From Tissierellia bacterium (lineage in GTDB: Bacteria > Bacillota > Clostridia > Tissierellales > Sedimentibacteraceae): a stretch of DNA of 34,082 nt. How positions within the stretch are numbered: position 1 is the stretch's first letter; each line of letters opens with the position of its first letter. The stretch lies in contig JAQVRY010000006.1 of NCBI GenBank assembly GCA_028700795.1, forward strand, positions 1 through 34,082. The letters are read 5' to 3'. This document shows positions 6,123 through 14,009 of this stretch, in pieces. The translations under genes were made by a program, and so were the position numbers. The notes under the pieces are model-generated. The model was not told the DNA's origin and did no database searches. It saw nothing but the letters and a program-made list of their open reading frames with translations.

Positions 6123-7814
6123 TTAATCCTCCTGTTTATATTCTACTATTTCTCCAAACTCATTTTTTAAATCTTCATATACATCTTTTATAGTTGTTTT
6201 TGGAGTTTCATGTCTTACTTCTTTTTCTGTAATAAAATCAACTTCACACTTTTCATTTAAAAACCGGCTTAAAATCTGTTTGAATTCTTCCTTATTTTTA
6301 GTCTGATTTGCAGCGTTTATATGAAATGTAAATTTCGGGTTAAATTCAAATACAGCTTTTTTGTTTATCACCTTTGTAAGCTTGGCCTCTCTTATAATGG
6401 CCTGCAGTCCTGCATTTTCGTTTCTGATTTCTTTAAGTAAAGACTGCCATCCATTTATTATGATATTAAAAATTGCTTCGTCACTTTTATTTTCCTGCTT
6501 ATTTTCAATGGCTTCTTCTTTGTTTATTTTTATCTTTTCACCTTTTTCTGTATTTACTGTCTTATGGGCCTTTACTGTATTTTTTGTTCTTTCAATGTTT
6601 TCTACACTTTCCAGTTCTTTTTTTATCTTAGCAGGTTCATTTCTTGCTGTGTCTTTAGACTGATATTTACCATTTAAACTGTTTTCTATGTTTTCAATTC
6701 TTTTGACTAATTCATCCATATTTACATAATTTACATTATGTAACATCTTTATAAGCTTCGTTTCTAAAAGAACTCTTGGATTTAATGCTCTCTTGCACTC
6801 TGACTGTGCTGTTGAAAGGTCCTCTATTATTCTAACTATTTCGTCAACAGAAATTTTTTTGTTTAATTCTATAATTCCATTCGTTTCATCTTCAGATATT
6901 CTCATTAAATTATCGGAAGAATTTGTTGTTTTTATTATAAGCATATTTCTAAAACAAATAATTAGTTCATCAAGAAAAAACGTAAGCTCTTTCCCGCTGT
7001 TTAAAATATTGTCAACTAAAGACATGGTTCTTGCAATATTCTTGTCAACTATTGCATCAGCTGCTTCTAAAACAACCTGGTAATTGACTGTTCCCAATAA
7101 ATCTATTACGGTTTCATAATCAACTTGAGAATTAAAGGATATGCATCTGTCCAAAATGCTTTGAGCATCTCTCATTGCCCCTTCTGAATTTGCTGCAATC
7201 AATTTCAATGCTTTTTCTTCGTAATCTATTTTTAATTCATTACAGATTTTTTCCATATTTTCTGAAATAATATCAGCCTTAATTCTCTTTAAGTCAAATC
7301 TCTGGCATCTGGATAATATTGTAGCAGGAATTTTCTGAGGCTCTGTAGTTGCAAGTATGAATAAAAGGTGTTCCGGCGGCTCCTCCAAGGTTTTTAATAG
7401 AGCATTAAAGGCACCTTTTGACAGCATATGTACTTCATCAATTATATATACCTTGTACTTGCTTTTAACAGGCAAAAACATTACTTTGTCCCTAAGTTCT
7501 CTTATGTCATCCACACCATTATTTGATGCTGCATCCATTTCAATAACGTCCATATTGGTTTCATCCAATATACTTTTGCATATTTCGCATTCATTGCATG
7601 GATTTCCTTCATGACTATTTAAACAGTTAACAGCTCTTGCAAATATCTTGGCAGTGGATGTTTTCCCGGTACCTCTTATTCCGCTGAAAAGATAGGCATG
7701 GGCTATATTATGAGACATTATTTGATTTTTCAATGTCCTTGTCACATGCTCCTGACCTAAGACATCATCAAATACTTTAGGACGGAATTTTCTGTATATT
7801 GCTTGATGAGACAT
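6123..7814 (-). CDS. dnaX: DNA polymerase III subunit gamma/tau
   Basis: DnaX is the ATP-driven motor of the sliding-clamp loader. The 563-residue protein carries Walker A SGIRGTGKTS (44-53), the zinc module Cys64, Cys73, Cys76 and Cys79, and Walker B DEVH (126-129). The SRC motif lies in ATILSRCQRF. After domain III there is a Lys/Glu-rich linker at about residues 385-440 and a shorter C-terminal tau-type domain. The ATG at 7814 (MSHQAIYRKFRP) is preferred over one 20 codons upstream, because the family starts there and AGGTGG precedes it. An in-frame run of seven A (6618-6624) could allow a -1 frameshift, ending eight codons later as a gamma-like form of about 407 residues. Confidence 0.96.
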   Translation of the reverse strand: MSHQAIYRKFRPKVFDDVLGQEHVTRTLKNQIMSHNIAHAYLFSGIRGTGKTSTAKIFARAVNCLNSHEGNPCNECEICKSILDETNMDVIEMDAASNNGVDDIRELRDKVMFLPVKSKYKVYIIDEVHMLSKGAFNALLKTLEEPPEHLLFILATTEPQKIPATILSRCQRFDLKRIKADIISENMEKICNELKIDYEEKALKLIAANSEGAMRDAQSILDRCISFNSQVDYETVIDLLGTVNYQVVLEAADAIVDKNIARTMSLVDNILNSGKELTFFLDELIICFRNMLIIKTTNSSDNLMRISEDETNGIIELNKKISVDEIVRIIEDLSTAQSECKRALNPRVLLETKLIKMLHNVNYVNMDELVKRIENIENSLNGKYQSKDTARNEPAKIKKELESVENIERTKNTVKAHKTVNTEKGEKIKINKEEAIENKQENKSDEAIFNIIINGWQSLLKEIRNENAGLQAIIREAKLTKVINKKAVFEFNPKFTFHINAANQTKNKEEFKQILSRFLNEKCEVDFITEKEVRHETPKTTIKDVYEDLKNEFGEIVEYKQED

Positions 7815-7845
7815 ATACACCACCTGAACTTTGTAATTTTTTTTA

Positions 7846-7874
7846 ATTATAGCATAAAATATTTTTTTTAACAA
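7846..7874 (-). promoter_or_regulatory. Promoter of the dnaX-ybaB-recR operon
   Basis: On the minus strand TTGTTA (7869-7874) and TATAAT (7846-7851) are 17 bp apart. The -10 is extended (TGCTATAAT). It lies 32 bp upstream of the chosen dnaX start. Confidence 0.7.
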
Positions 7875-7943
7875 CTACCGATATTGAAAAATAGGTAGGT
7901 AGGGACAATCTTTTCGGGTAAGAGGAATGTCCCCAAACTAAAA

Positions 7944-7971
7944 GGCAATTTAAGGTTTCCCCTAAATTGCC
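7944..7971 (-). terminator. Terminator of rpmE
   Basis: A 9-bp perfect stem (7944-7952 with 7963-7971) lies 9 bp past the rpmE stop. On the minus strand it is followed by TTTTAGTTT. Beyond it, 7900-7934 holds a further imperfect hairpin with the ggaatgtcccc word. Confidence 0.65.
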
Positions 7972-7980
7972 CTAAGTACA

Positions 7981-8181
7981 TCATTCCATGCCGTACTTCT
8001 TTTTAAACCTGTCAACTCTACCGCCTTTATCAACAAACTTCTGTTTGCCGGTAAAGAATGGATGGCATTCCGAACATATTTCAACTCTAATTTCGTCCAA
8101 TACCGACCCGGTTTCAAATGTATTTCCACATGCACATTTTACAGTAACAGTTTTATAATTGGGATGTATTTCTTTTTTCAT
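7981..8181 (-). CDS. rpmE: 50S ribosomal protein L31 (zinc-binding type)
   Basis: L31 is a small protein of the large ribosomal subunit that bridges to the 30S head. The 66-residue sequence begins MKKEIHPNYKTVTVKCACGN and ends FVDKGGRVDRFKKKYGME, matching the family over its full length. The zinc ligands CxC and CSEC are all present, so this is the C+ zinc form rather than the zinc-free YtiA type. The ATG at 8181 is chosen because AGAGGTG lies 8 bp upstream; a GTG three codons earlier would overlap that site. It has its own promoter and terminator. Confidence 0.97.
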   Translation of the reverse strand: MKKEIHPNYKTVTVKCACGNTFETGSVLDEIRVEICSECHPFFTGKQKFVDKGGRVDRFKKKYGME

Positions 8182-8238
8182 ACCGTTCACCTCTTTCTAA
8201 GCTCTATATAAAAGTATAATCTTCAATTTACCTTGAGT

Positions 8239-8267
8239 ATTATAACATAAGGTTTTATATAATACAA
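8239..8267 (-). promoter_or_regulatory. Promoter of rpmE
   Basis: On the minus strand TTGTAT (8262-8267) and TATAAT (8239-8244) are exactly 17 bp apart. They lie 57 bp upstream of the start codon, just after the end of rho. Confidence 0.7.
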
Positions 8268-8284
8268 TATTTAATTTTCTAAAA

Positions 8285-9685
8285 TTAATAGTATCTATCA
8301 TTTAAGTCTGACTTAATTTTTTCGATATTCAAAATCTGAGAAGCTTGTTTAACAAATTCATCATTTGTCTTGGTTCGAATCAATCCTTCAATTATTCTTT
8401 CGGTAACGTCTGCAGTTGAAAAATTGCTCATTGCTTTTCTTAATTGCCATATTGTCTGCATTTCTTCATTACTAAGCAGCATTTCCTCTCTTCTCGTACC
8501 GGATTTATTTATATCAATGGCAGGGAATACTCTTTTTTCTGAAAGCTTCCTGTCTAAGTGGATTTCCATGTTGCCGGTGCCTTTGAATTCTTCAAATATT
8601 AAATCATCCATCTTGCTTCCTGTTTCAATTAAAGCGCTGGCAAGTATTGTAAGACTTCCGCCATTTTCAATATTTCTGGCAGCGCCGAAAAACCTCTTCG
8701 GCCCGTACAAGGCTCCCGGATCAAGACCCCCTGACAATGTCCTTCCCGTAGGAGTAATAGTAAGGTTATATGCTCTGGCAAGTCTTGTAATGCTATCTAA
8801 TAAAATAACTACATCTTTTCCATGTTCGACAAGCCTTTTTGCCCTGTCTAACACCATTTCCGCTACTTTAATGTGATTTTTTGGCAATTCATCAAAAGTT
8901 GAATAAACAACGTCGCCTTTTACATTTCGTTTCATATCCGTTACTTCTTCAGGACGTTCATCTATTAAAAGCATAATAATTTCAATTTCAGGATAATTTG
9001 CTGCTATACTGTTTGCCATGTTTTTTAAAATTGTTGTTTTACCGGCCTTAGGAGGAGCTACGACCATCCCTCTTTGCCCTCGTCCTATGGGGGCAATTAA
9101 GTCAATAATCCTCATTGCAATATCTATGTGTGATATTTCTAACTTGATTCTTTTATTAGGATAAATGGGGGTAAGCGTATCAAATTCTTTTCTGTTTCTT
9201 GCTAATTCAGGATTCTCGTCATTTACTTCCTTAACATAAAGCAAAGCTTTAAATTTCTCTCCTTGTTTCGGAGGTCTTGTAATACCTGAAACTTTATCAC
9301 CGGTTTGCATATGAAATCTTCTGATTTGAGAAGGAGATATGTAGACATCGTCATCGCTGGTTAAATAATTATGGGTTCTTAAAAAGCCATAGCCATCAGA
9401 ATGGGTTTCGAGTATACCTGTTACCTTTAAGGCTTCTGTACCGCTGGATTCAATTTCTTCGACTATTTTATCAGGTAATTCCACAGTTTGTTTCGTTTGT
9501 TCCGATTCTTCTTTGCGTTCAGAGTTTTCCAATTTGTTGACTTTTTCGTTATTTTCGATATTATTTGTTTCAATTTCATTTAATTTTAAAATCAATTCTT
9601 CTTTCTTATATTTATAGGCATCATGTAAACCTTTTGACTTAGCTAATTCTTTTAATTCAAAAAGTTTTAAACTTCTAAGCTCCAT
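8285..9685 (-). CDS. rho: Transcription termination factor Rho
   Basis: Rho is a hexameric RNA-dependent ATPase that ends transcription. The 466-residue protein has the Rho_N helix-extension-helix domain at 1-37 and a Glu/Asn/Lys-rich insert at about 38-80. The cold-shock-like RNA-binding domain (GILETHSDGYGFLR) spans about 88-150. The ATPase core has Walker A APPKAGKTT (210-218) and Walker B VVILLDSITR, plus the Q-loop/R-loop region LSGGLDPGALYGPKRFFGAARN. The acidic and basic insert is common in Clostridia. The start at 9685 is chosen because AAGGAGG lies just upstream and inside an alternative ATG frame at 9700. Confidence 0.97.
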   Translation of the reverse strand: MELRSLKLFELKELAKSKGLHDAYKYKKEELILKLNEIETNNIENNEKVNKLENSERKEESEQTKQTVELPDKIVEEIESSGTEALKVTGILETHSDGYGFLRTHNYLTSDDDVYISPSQIRRFHMQTGDKVSGITRPPKQGEKFKALLYVKEVNDENPELARNRKEFDTLTPIYPNKRIKLEISHIDIAMRIIDLIAPIGRGQRGMVVAPPKAGKTTILKNMANSIAANYPEIEIIMLLIDERPEEVTDMKRNVKGDVVYSTFDELPKNHIKVAEMVLDRAKRLVEHGKDVVILLDSITRLARAYNLTITPTGRTLSGGLDPGALYGPKRFFGAARNIENGGSLTILASALIETGSKMDDLIFEEFKGTGNMEIHLDRKLSEKRVFPAIDINKSGTRREEMLLSNEEMQTIWQLRKAMSNFSTADVTERIIEGLIRTKTNDEFVKQASQILNIEKIKSDLNDRYY

Positions 9686-9754
9686 ATGGCCTCCTTGCAT
9701 ATTTAATTAATCAACATTATGGAAAAATACGGATAATTTTCGATGAGTGTTTAG

Positions 9755-9783
9755 ATAATATCATTTTATATTGCTTTAGTCAA
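9755..9783 (-). promoter_or_regulatory. Promoter of rho
   Basis: On the minus strand TTGACT (9778-9783) and TATTAT (9755-9760) are 17 bp apart. The leader to the rho start is about 65 nt. Confidence 0.65.
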
Positions 9784-9841
9784 GAAAATAATTGAAAAAT
9801 AGCTAAATTTAATAAGTTACAAATTGTTAATTTTTTAACTA

Positions 9842-9870
9842 TTGATTATGGTGCCCATTGATATTATAAT
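9842..9870 (+). promoter_or_regulatory. Promoter of the hydrogenase-sensor operon
   Basis: TTGATT (9842-9847) and TATAAT (9865-9870) are 17 bp apart. They lie 26 bp upstream of the first gene, whose ribosome binding site is ACGAGG. Confidence 0.7.
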
Positions 9871-9896
9871 AATTATATATATATACGAGGTATAAA

Positions 9897-10148
9897 ATGA
9901 CTGAATTAAAAGTTTGTGTAGGAAGTGCATGTCATTTAAAAGGCTCTTATGAAGTAATAGATGCTTTTAAATGTTTAATAAGAAATAGAAATGTTTCAAA
10001 CAAAGTTGAAATAAAAGCGGCCTTTTGTCTTGGTCACTGCACGGAGGCTGTATCAGTTAGTTTAGACGGAATAATTTATTCTGTAACCACTGATAATGCA
10101 GTCGAGTTTTTTGATAAATATGTTATGAACAGTGTGAGGAGATTATGA
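9897..10148 (+). CDS. [2Fe-2S] thioredoxin-like ferredoxin (NuoE/HydA-associated type)
   Basis: This 83-residue protein has the four-cysteine pattern of thioredoxin-like [2Fe-2S] ferredoxins: Cys7 and Cys12 in CVGSACHLKGS, and Cys44 and Cys48 in AAFCLGHCTEAV. It corresponds to the C-terminal domain of NuoE or HoxE subunits without the N-terminal helical part. It probably passes electrons to the hydrogenase-like protein encoded next, whose start overlaps its end by four bases (ATGA). The small size and tight coupling argue for a dedicated partner rather than a Complex I subunit. Confidence 0.88.
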   Translation: MTELKVCVGSACHLKGSYEVIDAFKCLIRNRNVSNKVEIKAAFCLGHCTEAVSVSLDGIIYSVTTDNAVEFFDKYVMNSVRRL

Positions 10149-11857
10149 GAATACTTGATTTTTACCCTACAAATTGTAAAAACTGCTACAAATGCGTGAG
10201 ACATTGTTCGGTTAAAGCTATTAAAATGATAAATGACCAAGCACAAATAGTAGAAGAAAAATGTATAGCATGCGGTAATTGTTTTTTGGTATGCCCTCAA
10301 AATGCAAGAAATATTCACAGTGATTTGGAAAATGTAGAGAATGCATTTCAACAAGGGAAAAAAATAATAGTCTCAATTGCACCCTCATACATTGGTGTTT
10401 ATGACGAACCTTATAAGCTTATATCTGTGTTGAAATATTTAGGAGCATACTTAATTGAAGAAACAGCAATTGGTGCGGAACAAGTGTCCAAGCTATACAG
10501 CGAATATATTAAAACAACAAAGAAGAACAATGCTATTACGACATGCTGTCCAACTGTCAATATGATGATACAGAACTATTATCCTAATTTAATCAAATAT
10601 TTAATGCCTATTGATTCACCTATGGTGGCTCATTGCAAAATGATTAGAAAAAGACATGGAAATGACGTTTATATCGTATTTTTAGGTCCCTGTATATCTA
10701 AAAAATGCGAGGCTTACGGATACCAGCTTTCAGGAGTTATGGATGCAGTAATATCCTTTGAAGAAATAGACAAGCTAATGGAATCAAGAAATATTAATAT
10801 ATCTGAATTTGAAGAAAGTTATCCTGATTTGGAAGGAAATTATAAAGGAAAAAAATATCCTTTAGACCAAGGTATATTGTCAGGGATAAGCCATATTGTA
10901 GAAAACAGTAAATTTACCCCTGCAACAATTTCAGGCATAGATAATCTGAAAAAGGCCTTTGATGCTCTATCTAATGAAGAAATAACCAATGTATTAATAG
11001 AGGCTAACAGCTGTGAAGGAGGATGCATTGGAGGTCCTGCTGTGCCTAAGAAGAGCAGAAATATATATGTAAGAAAAATTCGAGCAAAAAACAAAATTCA
11101 AATATTAAAAGAGAAAATTAATAAGAATTATACCTTGGAAGATAAGAATTTAAATTATATCAGGAATTTTAGAAATAAGCAGTATATACATCCGCATTTT
11201 ACTGAAGAAGAAATAAAAAACGTTTTAGAGCAAACAGGTAAACATGATAGATCTGATGAATTAAACTGTGGTGCATGCGGATATGATACATGCCGAGATA
11301 AAGCTATATCTGTATTGGAAGGCCTTTCTCATCCGCAAATGTGCATGCCTTACATGAGAAGCGAGGCAGAAAAAATTTCAAATATATATTTTGAATATTC
11401 TCCAAGTATAATACTGATTGTTGATTTAGACCTTAATATACTTGATTTAAATCCCGTGGGTGAGAAAGCATTTAACATTAGTGTTTCCTCTGTTAAAAGC
11501 CAACCCCTTTCATCCATTATTCCGGATAAAGATTTTAAACACGTTCTAAGAACTGAAGAAAACATGGAAGGACGTAAATTAAATCTTGAAAAATACGGTT
11601 TAACGGTTTATGAGCGAATTATTTATTTACCTAAAAATAAAATATTATTCGGCATACTAAATGACATTACTAACGATGAACTTAAGAAAGAACAAATAAC
11701 AAACTTTAAAATGAATACCTTGGAAACAGCGGATAAAGTAATAGAAAAACAAATGAGGGTGGCCCAAGAAATAGCAGGGCTGCTTGGTGAAACAACGGCT
11801 GAAACAAAATCAGCTTTATTGAAACTCAAAAAAGTTGTTTTAGAGGAAAATAAATAA
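10145..11857 (+). CDS. [FeFe]-hydrogenase-like sensor protein with ferredoxin, 4Fe-4S and PAS domains
   Basis: This 570-residue multidomain iron-sulfur protein starts with two [4Fe-4S] ferredoxin motifs (Cys11/14/17/21 and Cys40/43/46/50). The hydrogenase large-subunit domain keeps all H-cluster cysteine motifs: TTCCP (Cys134-135), GPCISKKCE (Cys183) and NSCEGGCIGGP (Cys290, Cys294). A further 4Fe-4S module (Cys375, Cys378, Cys383, Cys400) precedes a PAS domain at about 405-510 and a helical tail containing QEIAGLLGETTAETK. This layout matches the group C, putatively sensory, [FeFe]-hydrogenases rather than catalytic fermentative enzymes. It overlaps both neighbours and probably reports H2 or redox state to the downstream phosphatase. 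Confidence 0.85.
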   Translation: MRILDFYPTNCKNCYKCVRHCSVKAIKMINDQAQIVEEKCIACGNCFLVCPQNARNIHSDLENVENAFQQGKKIIVSIAPSYIGVYDEPYKLISVLKYLGAYLIEETAIGAEQVSKLYSEYIKTTKKNNAITTCCPTVNMMIQNYYPNLIKYLMPIDSPMVAHCKMIRKRHGNDVYIVFLGPCISKKCEAYGYQLSGVMDAVISFEEIDKLMESRNINISEFEESYPDLEGNYKGKKYPLDQGILSGISHIVENSKFTPATISGIDNLKKAFDALSNEEITNVLIEANSCEGGCIGGPAVPKKSRNIYVRKIRAKNKIQILKEKINKNYTLEDKNLNYIRNFRNKQYIHPHFTEEEIKNVLEQTGKHDRSDELNCGACGYDTCRDKAISVLEGLSHPQMCMPYMRSEAEKISNIYFEYSPSIILIVDLDLNILDLNPVGEKAFNISVSSVKSQPLSSIIPDKDFKHVLRTEENMEGRKLNLEKYGLTVYERIIYLPKNKILFGILNDITNDELKKEQITNFKMNTLETADKVIEKQMRVAQEIAGLLGETTAETKSALLKLKKVVLEENK

Positions 11858-13023
11858 TGAAATATTTCTTTGATATAAATTATAAAAGTATAAATAAGCA
11901 TACTGAAGAGTTATGCGGTGACAAGGTTGAATATTTGTATGACGATGACGGTATTATTATTGTTTTATCAGATGGTTTAGGAAGCGGTGTTAAAGCTAAT
12001 ATTTTAGCAACAATGACTACGAAGATAGCCGTAACCATGTTGAAAGAAAGAGCATCCATAGATGATACCATCGAAACAATCATAAAAACCCTTCCTGAAT
12101 GCAAGGTTAGAAAATTAGCTTATTCAACTTTTACAATAATAAAAATTGATAAAAACAATAATGCATATATTGCTGAATATGATAACCCTCCTTATTTTTT
12201 TTATTCTCACAAAAAATTTATTCCAATTGAAAAAATGGAGCGTGTAATTGGAAATAAAAAAATCTATGAATCCAATATTCAGCTTGAAATGGGAGATACT
12301 CTTTGTGTGGTAAGCGATGGGGCAATTCATGCAGGAATAGGACAAATGCTTAATTTAGGCTGGACTTGGGATGAAATTAATGAGTACTTAAAGGAATTAA
12401 ACAATTTAAACCATTCCTCACAGCTTATTAACGGTAATTTTATTGGCGTGTGCAACAACTTATACAACAATATGCCCGGTGATGATACAACCATATTAAC
12501 TTTGAAAGTGAGAAAGCCGGAAATCATAGATGTTTTCATTGGACCTCCAGCAAGTAAGAACAATGATATATTTCTTTCTGAAATTATGAAAACAAGTCCT
12601 AATATTAAGATAATATGTGGCGGCACTACTGCTCTTATTGCAGAAAGAGAATTAGGATTAAGTTTAGAAGTGGATATAGATTCTATGAAAGAAGATGTTC
12701 CACCCATTGCATATATGGAGGGTTTTGATTTAGTTACGGAAGGAGTTCTGACTTTAGGAAAAACCTTGGAAAATATAAAAAAATTAAATAATTCTAAATA
12801 TGAAAATATAATTGACTGCAATGAATATGACGGCTGCTCCCTCCTTACGAAATTACTTACAGATGTAGGTACCCATATGAATTTTTATTTGGGAAGTGCC
12901 GTGAACCCTGCTCATCAAAATCCAAATTTTCCGGTCGACTTCAACATTAAAAAAAATATAATAGACAACTTGGTAGCTGAACTAAAAAAAGCAGGTAAAA
13001 AAATAGAAATAATTAATATTTAA
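11857..13023 (+). CDS. SpoIIE/PP2C-type serine phosphatase with an uncharacterised C-terminal domain
   Basis: Residues 1-215 form a SpoIIE-like PP2C phosphatase. The metal-binding aspartates are visible in VLSDGLGSG (Asp39), VVSDGAIHAG (Asp154) and MPGDDTT (Asp209-210). Residues from about 222 to 388 form a separate domain with IDVFIGPPASKNND, ICGGTTALIAERELG and GFDLVTEGVLTLGKTL, which I do not recognise. It starts at TAATG, overlapping the stop of the hydrogenase-like sensor. SpoIIE-type enzymes dephosphorylate anti-sigma-antagonist proteins or similar partners. Its likely role is output of the upstream sensor; no kinase or sigma factor gene is adjacent. Confidence 0.85.
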   Translation: MKYFFDINYKSINKHTEELCGDKVEYLYDDDGIIIVLSDGLGSGVKANILATMTTKIAVTMLKERASIDDTIETIIKTLPECKVRKLAYSTFTIIKIDKNNNAYIAEYDNPPYFFYSHKKFIPIEKMERVIGNKKIYESNIQLEMGDTLCVVSDGAIHAGIGQMLNLGWTWDEINEYLKELNNLNHSSQLINGNFIGVCNNLYNNMPGDDTTILTLKVRKPEIIDVFIGPPASKNNDIFLSEIMKTSPNIKIICGGTTALIAERELGLSLEVDIDSMKEDVPPIAYMEGFDLVTEGVLTLGKTLENIKKLNNSKYENIIDCNEYDGCSLLTKLLTDVGTHMNFYLGSAVNPAHQNPNFPVDFNIKKNIIDNLVAELKKAGKKIEIINI

Positions 13024-13082
13024 TTTCCCCTTTTTAGTAACAATATATTAGATGTTTGCCATGATGCTTTTTTAACAACCGG

Positions 13083-13111
13083 TTGACTATATTGAATTAA
13101 TACGGTAAAAT
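13083..13111 (+). promoter_or_regulatory. Promoter of the kce-like gene
   Basis: TTGACT (13083-13088) and TAAAAT (13106-13111) are 17 bp apart. The small palindrome caaccggttg touches the -35 and could be an operator half-site. Confidence 0.65.
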
Positions 13112-13144
13112 AAACATAGGCAAAAAATTATAATGGAGGTTAAA

Positions 13145-13957
13145 ATGGAGAAATTAATTATTACTGCTTGCCTTACGGGAGCAGAAGTTACAAGAGAGCA
13201 ACAACCGAATTTACCGATTACACCGGATGAAATTGCTGAAGCTGCATATGAATGCTTCTTAGCAGGGGCATCTATGGTACATGTTCATGCCAGGGATGAA
13301 GAGGGTAATCCTACTCAGGACTATGCGTACTACAAAGCAATCAAAGAAAAAATTGAAGCTAAATGCAACATTATATTCCAACCATCTACAGGCGGAGCAA
13401 CATGGCACACACCCGAGCAAAGAATGCAGCCTATAGAATTAAAGCCTGAAATGGCAACGCTCAGCATGGGAACATGCAATTTTGCAGATGATGTATTCAT
13501 GAATACAGAAGAAAATATTAAAATATTTGCAAAACGTATGAATGAACTTGGAGTTAAACCGGAATTGGAATGTTTTGAAAAAGGAATGGTTGACACTTCA
13601 ATAAGGATGGCTAAAAAAGGTATATTAAACACACCCATGCACTATGATTTTGTACTTGGAGTACCGGGCGCAATGGGAGCAGAACTTCGAGATTTATTGT
13701 ACATGGTAGAATCAATTCCTGCAGGCTCTACATGGACTGCTGCTGCAGTAGGAAGATTCCAGCTTCCTATAAATATGGCAACAATAATATTGGGCGGTCA
13801 TGTAAGAACAGGATTTGAAGATAATATTTATTATAAAAAGGGCGAAGTTGCCAAATCAAACGCTCAATTAGTTGAAAGAATTGCAAATCTGTCAAGAGAA
13901 TTTGGTCGTGAAGTTGCAGCACCTGACGAAGCGCGTATAATATTAGGACTGAAATAA
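13145..13957 (+). CDS. kce: 3-keto-5-aminohexanoate cleavage enzyme-like protein (BKACE family)
   Basis: Enzymes of this family condense a beta-keto acid with acetyl-CoA to give acetoacetate and a new CoA ester; Kce acts in lysine fermentation. The 270-residue TIM-barrel protein has the zinc ligands Glu14 (TGAEVTREQQPNLPITP), His46 and His48 (VHVHARD), and Glu225 in TGFEDNIYY. GVPGAMGAELRDLLYM is also typical. The ATG at 13145 is chosen because GGAGG, which lies within the upstream ATG frame, is placed correctly for it. No other lysine-fermentation gene (aminomutase, dehydrogenase, CoA-transferase) is nearby, so the actual keto acid could differ. Confidence 0.85.
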   Translation: MEKLIITACLTGAEVTREQQPNLPITPDEIAEAAYECFLAGASMVHVHARDEEGNPTQDYAYYKAIKEKIEAKCNIIFQPSTGGATWHTPEQRMQPIELKPEMATLSMGTCNFADDVFMNTEENIKIFAKRMNELGVKPELECFEKGMVDTSIRMAKKGILNTPMHYDFVLGVPGAMGAELRDLLYMVESIPAGSTWTAAAVGRFQLPINMATIILGGHVRTGFEDNIYYKKGEVAKSNAQLVERIANLSREFGREVAAPDEARIILGLK

Positions 13958-13968
13958 ATGAGAGAACG

Positions 13969-13997
13969 AGAGAACGGCGAGCCGTTCTCTTTTTTTA
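13969..13997 (+). terminator. Terminator of the kce-like gene
   Basis: A 9-bp perfect stem (13969-13977 with 13982-13990) is followed by a run of T. It sits 12 bp after the stop and may also stop ddl transcripts from the other side. Confidence 0.85.
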
Positions 13998-14009
13998 TCT
14001 TCTTAAACC

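Noticed and set aside
10145..11857. A catalytic, H2-evolving hydrogenase
   Set aside because: The PAS domain, helical tail and coupled SpoIIE phosphatase fit a sensor. The cysteine motifs alone do not prove turnover.
13145..13957. A lysine-fermentation operon
   Set aside because: Only the kce-like gene is present. The neighbours are a signalling module and cell-wall genes, and the gene has its own promoter and terminator.
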